NCBI GenBank assembly: GCA_000438355.1
Contig: FR901427.1
Location: forward strand, 1-8,158
Direction of reading: 5' to 3'
DNA: 8,158 bases
Source of the DNA: Clostridium sp. CAG:273
GTDB lineage: Bacteria; Bacillota; Clostridia; TANB77; CAG-508
Shown here: in pieces, positions 5,976-8,158 of the stretch
How the letters are laid out: the number at the start of each line of letters is the position of its first letter
How positions within the stretch are numbered: position 1 is the first letter of the stretch
The notes under the pieces: generated by a model
What the model was told of the DNA's origin: nothing
Seen by the model: only the letters and a program-made list of their open reading frames with translations
Database searches by the model: none
Translations under genes and position numbers: made by a program

Positions 5976-6581
5976 TTATTTTCTTTTTTCCATAATTCCA
6001 TCTATAAGTCCATATTTTAATGCTTCTTCTGCTGTCATATAGTGGTCTCTTTCTGTATCTCTATTAATTACTTCTAATGGTTGACCTGTTTTTTCACTTA
6101 GTATTTTATTTAACTTTTCTCTTGTCTTAACCATATGGTCTGCATGTATTTTTATTTCTGTAGTTTGACCAGAAAGTCCTCCTCCAGCTATTAATGGTTG
6201 ATGTATTAATATTTCTGAATTTGGTGTTGCAAATCTTTTACCTTTTTCTCCACAAGCTAGCAATACAGAACCCATACTAGCTGCCATTCCTATACAGATT
6301 GTAGAAACTGGACATTTTATGTAATTCATTGTATCTACTATTCCCATTCCATCTGTTATAGAACCACCTGGTGTATTTAAATATAAACTTATTTCTTTAT
6401 CTGGGTCTTCTGACTCTAAAAATAACAATTGTGCAATTACTAAACTTGCTGTAGTTGCATTAACTTCCTCACCTAAAAATATTATTCTATCTTTTAAAAG
6501 TCTAGAGAAAATATCGTATGATCTCTCTCCTTTTGCTGATTGTTCAATTACATATGGTACTAAACTATTTCTTTCTAACAT
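5976..6581 (-). CDS. clpP: ATP-dependent Clp protease proteolytic subunit ClpP
   Basis: The serine peptidase forms the two-ring proteolytic chamber that works with ClpX or ClpC. Seen in 201 aa: the N-terminal axial region LVPYVIEQSAKGERSYDIFS, SRLLKDRIIFLG, oxyanion-region SLYLNTPGGSITDGM (65-79), nucleophile S102 in GMAASMGS, H127 in LIHQPL, and D179 in RDTERD. The catalytic triad is complete. The segment after the histidine, LIAGGGLSGQTTEIKIHA, is three residues longer than the LGGxQGQ form of E. coli and B. subtilis, placing the extra residues in the handle region. The start is supported by a consensus AGGAGG six bases upstream of the ATG and by a nearby promoter. The gene lies between tig and clpX, the usual clostridial order. 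No CtsR or CIRCE operator is visible. Confidence 0.98.
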   Translation of the reverse strand: MLERNSLVPYVIEQSAKGERSYDIFSRLLKDRIIFLGEEVNATTASLVIAQLLFLESEDPDKEISLYLNTPGGSITDGMGIVDTMNYIKCPVSTICIGMAASMGSVLLACGEKGKRFATPNSEILIHQPLIAGGGLSGQTTEIKIHADHMVKTREKLNKILSEKTGQPLEVINRDTERDHYMTAEEALKYGLIDGIMEKRK

Positions 6582-6587
6582 ATTTAT

Positions 6588-6593
6588 CCTCCT
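6588..6593 (-). promoter_or_regulatory. Strong ribosome binding site of clpP
   Basis: The minus strand reads AGGAGG followed by ATAAAT and the ATG. It is a full anti-Shine-Dalgarno match at a 6-base spacing, the best ribosome binding site in the window, and it fixes the clpP start. Confidence 0.8.
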
Positions 6594-6646
6594 ATTAATT
6601 ATATTAATTTTTTTACAAAAGGTTATTGTAATTTTATTTTGTATAT

Positions 6647-6673
6647 ATTATACCATTAAATTAATATAGTCAA
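6647..6673 (-). promoter_or_regulatory. Promoter of clpP (extended -10)
   Basis: The minus strand shows TTGACT (6668-6673) and a perfect TATAAT (6647-6652) with TGG directly before it, an extended -10. The spacer is 15 bases, or 16 if the -35 is read as TTTGAC; the extended -10 would compensate for this short spacing. Transcription would start near 6640 with a leader of about 60 bases. It sits just after the tig terminator, so clpP(-clpX) can be expressed without tig. Confidence 0.65.
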
Positions 6674-6696
6674 ACATTAATTTTAAAATATTATAT

Positions 6697-6750
6697 AAAA
6701 AAGTTAGTGGTTTTTACTAATACTTAAAATATTAAAATTACCCCTAACTT
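6697..6750 (-). terminator. Rho-independent terminator of tig
   Basis: Ten bases after the tig stop codon, minus-strand AAGTTAGGGG (opposite 6741-6750) pairs with CCACTAACTT (opposite 6701-6710) with one internal mismatch. A run of T follows (opposite 6697-6702). The 30-base loop is AT-rich. The T tract is good on the minus strand. Confidence 0.7.
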
Positions 6751-6759
6751 TTATTTCGA

Positions 6760-8046
6760 CTATTTCTTCATTTTTGCATTATCTAAAATAAATGCAATTG
6801 CTTTTTCATATTTCATATTGTCTACTATATAACTCTTAAATCCTTCATTTTTTAATAGCTCTTCTTCACTTCTGCCATAATTCTTAGCCATTTCTTTTAC
6901 TTTTTCTTCTACTTCTTTGTCTTCTGGTTTAATATCTTCAGCCTTAATAATTGCTTCTAATACTAATCTAGATTTTACAGCTTTGTTAGCTTGCTCATCA
7001 AATTCTTTTCTTAAACTTTCATTTGTTTTATTTGTTAATTTTAAATATTGGTCTAAAGTTAAACCTTGATAAGAAAGTTTATTCTCTACATCTTTTACCA
7101 TGTTGTCTATTTCTGTTTCAATCATTCCAGATGGAATTTCTACTTCTACATCTTTGCAAACTGCTTCTATAGCAGCTTCCTCTGACTCATATTTAGCTCT
7201 TTCCTCATTTTCTTTTTCCATTTTTGACTTAATATCTGCTTTTAAATCTGCTAATGTATCAAATTCGCTAACATCTTTTGCAAAATTATCATCTATTTTT
7301 GGTAATTCTTTTTTCTTAATTTCATGTAATTTTACTTTAAATGTAGCTTCCTTTCCAGCTAAATCTTTAGAGAAATAATCTTCTGGGAAAGTTACTTTTA
7401 TATCTTTTTCTTCATCTATTTTCATTCCTATAACTTGGTCTTCAAATCCTGGTATAAATTTATTACTTCCAATTTCTAATTCTTGGTTTTCTGCTGTTCC
7501 ACCATTAAAAGCAACTCCATCTATTGAACCTGCAAAATCAATTATAGTAATATCACCCTTTTCTACTGGTCTATCTTCTACATTAACTAATCTTGCATTA
7601 TGTTCTGCCATATGTCCTAACTCATGTTCAATATCTTTGTCAGATACAGTATACTCTATTTTCTTTAATTCTATACCTTTATATTTTCCAAGTTTAACTT
7701 CTGGTTTAATTTGAACAATAGCTGTAAATTTTAAATCTTTACCTTTTTCCATTTGACTAATATCAATTTGAGGTGTACTAACAGCTTCTATTTTATTTTC
7801 CTTAATAGCCTCATCATATATTTCTGGAACTAACTCATTAAAAGTATCCTCGTAAAAAATGCTTGAACCATATGTTCTTTCAACTATAGCCATTGGAGCT
7901 TTACCTTTTCTAAAACCTGGTATAGTAAAATATTTAGCAGTTTTTACATACACTTTCTTCATAGCTTCTTCAAACTTTGCAGCTTCTATTTCAAAACTTA
8001 ATTTAACTTCATTTTTGTTTTCTGTCTTTTCTACTTTTACACTCAT
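6760..8046 (-). CDS. tig: Trigger factor (ribosome-associated chaperone and prolyl isomerase)
   Basis: Trigger factor binds at the ribosome exit tunnel and shields nascent chains. Seen in 428 aa, the usual length: an N-terminal ribosome-binding domain with the signature GFRKGKAP at residues 44-51; an FKBP-type peptidyl-prolyl isomerase domain at about 150-245 (GDITIIDFAGSIDG, ELEIGSNKFIPGFEDQVIGM, VTFPEDY, ATFKVKLHEIKKKELP); and a helical, charged C-terminal domain (about 255-428) with EIPSGMIETEIDNMV. The frame stays open 36 codons further upstream, but I chose the ATG at 8046. MSVKVEK is the normal family N-terminus, GAAAGGG lies nine bases upstream, and a near-consensus promoter falls inside the would-be extension. 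It is first in the tig-clpP-clpX block, with its own terminator. Confidence 0.97.
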   Translation of the reverse strand: MSVKVEKTENKNEVKLSFEIEAAKFEEAMKKVYVKTAKYFTIPGFRKGKAPMAIVERTYGSSIFYEDTFNELVPEIYDEAIKENKIEAVSTPQIDISQMEKGKDLKFTAIVQIKPEVKLGKYKGIELKKIEYTVSDKDIEHELGHMAEHNARLVNVEDRPVEKGDITIIDFAGSIDGVAFNGGTAENQELEIGSNKFIPGFEDQVIGMKIDEEKDIKVTFPEDYFSKDLAGKEATFKVKLHEIKKKELPKIDDNFAKDVSEFDTLADLKADIKSKMEKENEERAKYESEEAAIEAVCKDVEVEIPSGMIETEIDNMVKDVENKLSYQGLTLDQYLKLTNKTNESLRKEFDEQANKAVKSRLVLEAIIKAEDIKPEDKEVEEKVKEMAKNYGRSEEELLKNEGFKSYIVDNMKYEKAIAFILDNAKMKK

Positions 8047-8055
8047 TTCTTTCAA

Positions 8056-8062
8056 CCCTTTC
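8056..8062 (-). promoter_or_regulatory. Ribosome binding site that decides the tig start
   Basis: Minus-strand GAAAGGG lies nine bases before the ATG at 8046. Together with the promoter just upstream it rules out initiation at the earlier in-frame ATG near 8154. Confidence 0.65.
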
Positions 8063-8080
8063 AAAATAATTAGCTTATTT

Positions 8081-8108
8081 ATTATATCACAAAAATAGGT
8101 TATGTCAA
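8081..8108 (-). promoter_or_regulatory. Near-consensus promoter of tig
   Basis: The minus strand shows a perfect TTGACA (8103-8108), a 16-base spacer, and a perfect TATAAT (8081-8086) preceded by TGA (extended -10). Transcription should start near 8074, giving a leader of about 28 bases. This is the strongest promoter in the window, in keeping with an abundant chaperone. Confidence 0.85.
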
Positions 8109-8158
8109 TACTTTTCGGCATATTTAGAAATTCAAACAGTCCATTTTTTCCCAATCTG

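Noticed and set aside
8047..8154. A 36-codon N-terminal extension of trigger factor
   Set aside because: The extension covers a near-consensus promoter, has no trigger factor similarity, and the ATG at 8046 has its own ribosome binding site and the normal family N-terminus.

Overview
The window is very AT-rich (G+C by eye well under one third). It carries Gram-positive-style AGGAGG-type ribosome binding sites, A/T-rich promoters with extended -10 elements and a tig-clpP-clpX gene order, which together point to a low-GC Bacillota, most likely a clostridial (possibly uncultured gut) lineage. The assignment to Clostridia is inference. No rRNA, tRNA, CRISPR array, insertion sequence or phage gene was seen. 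Seven genes fill the window, and no gene-free gap exceeds about 270 bases.

Right half, minus strand: trigger factor (tig, 8046-6760), the protease subunit clpP (6581-5976) and the unfoldase clpX (5748-4444) form the classical protein-quality-control block. Trigger factor folds nascent chains at the ribosome exit tunnel, and ClpXP degrades tagged or damaged proteins. tig has a near-consensus promoter and its own terminator, and clpP has a separate extended -10 promoter. No lon gene follows clpX here. Instead comes a SAM-dependent O-methyltransferase of the TrmR/YrrM type (4222-3632).

Left half: a U32-family protein of the TrhP/YrrO type (1306-77, minus strand) is the expected partner of TrmR. 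TrhP makes 5-hydroxyuridine at tRNA position 34 and TrmR methylates it to 5-methoxyuridine. In Bacillus subtilis these genes are adjacent (yrrM-yrrN-yrrO). Here they are separated by about 2.3 kb that carries two unrelated genes: a minus-strand DUF1016/YhcG-type PDDEXK nuclease (2598-1573) and a plus-strand multipass membrane protein of the putative ABC-transporter type IV family (2830-3444, TTG start). These two genes are divergent and share a 231-base promoter region with a perfect 10-bp inverted repeat.

The membrane gene and trmR converge on an AT-rich 187-base gap that holds a bidirectional terminator, a large A/T hairpin and a 12-bp direct repeat. The other gaps hold promoters (1307-1572, 2599-2829, 6582-6759), a weak clpX terminator (4223-4443), or nothing convincing (5749-5975). 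Most of the window is ordinary housekeeping sequence. The parts that deserve attention are the split tRNA-modification pair with its nuclease/membrane-protein insert, and the variant handle region of ClpP.
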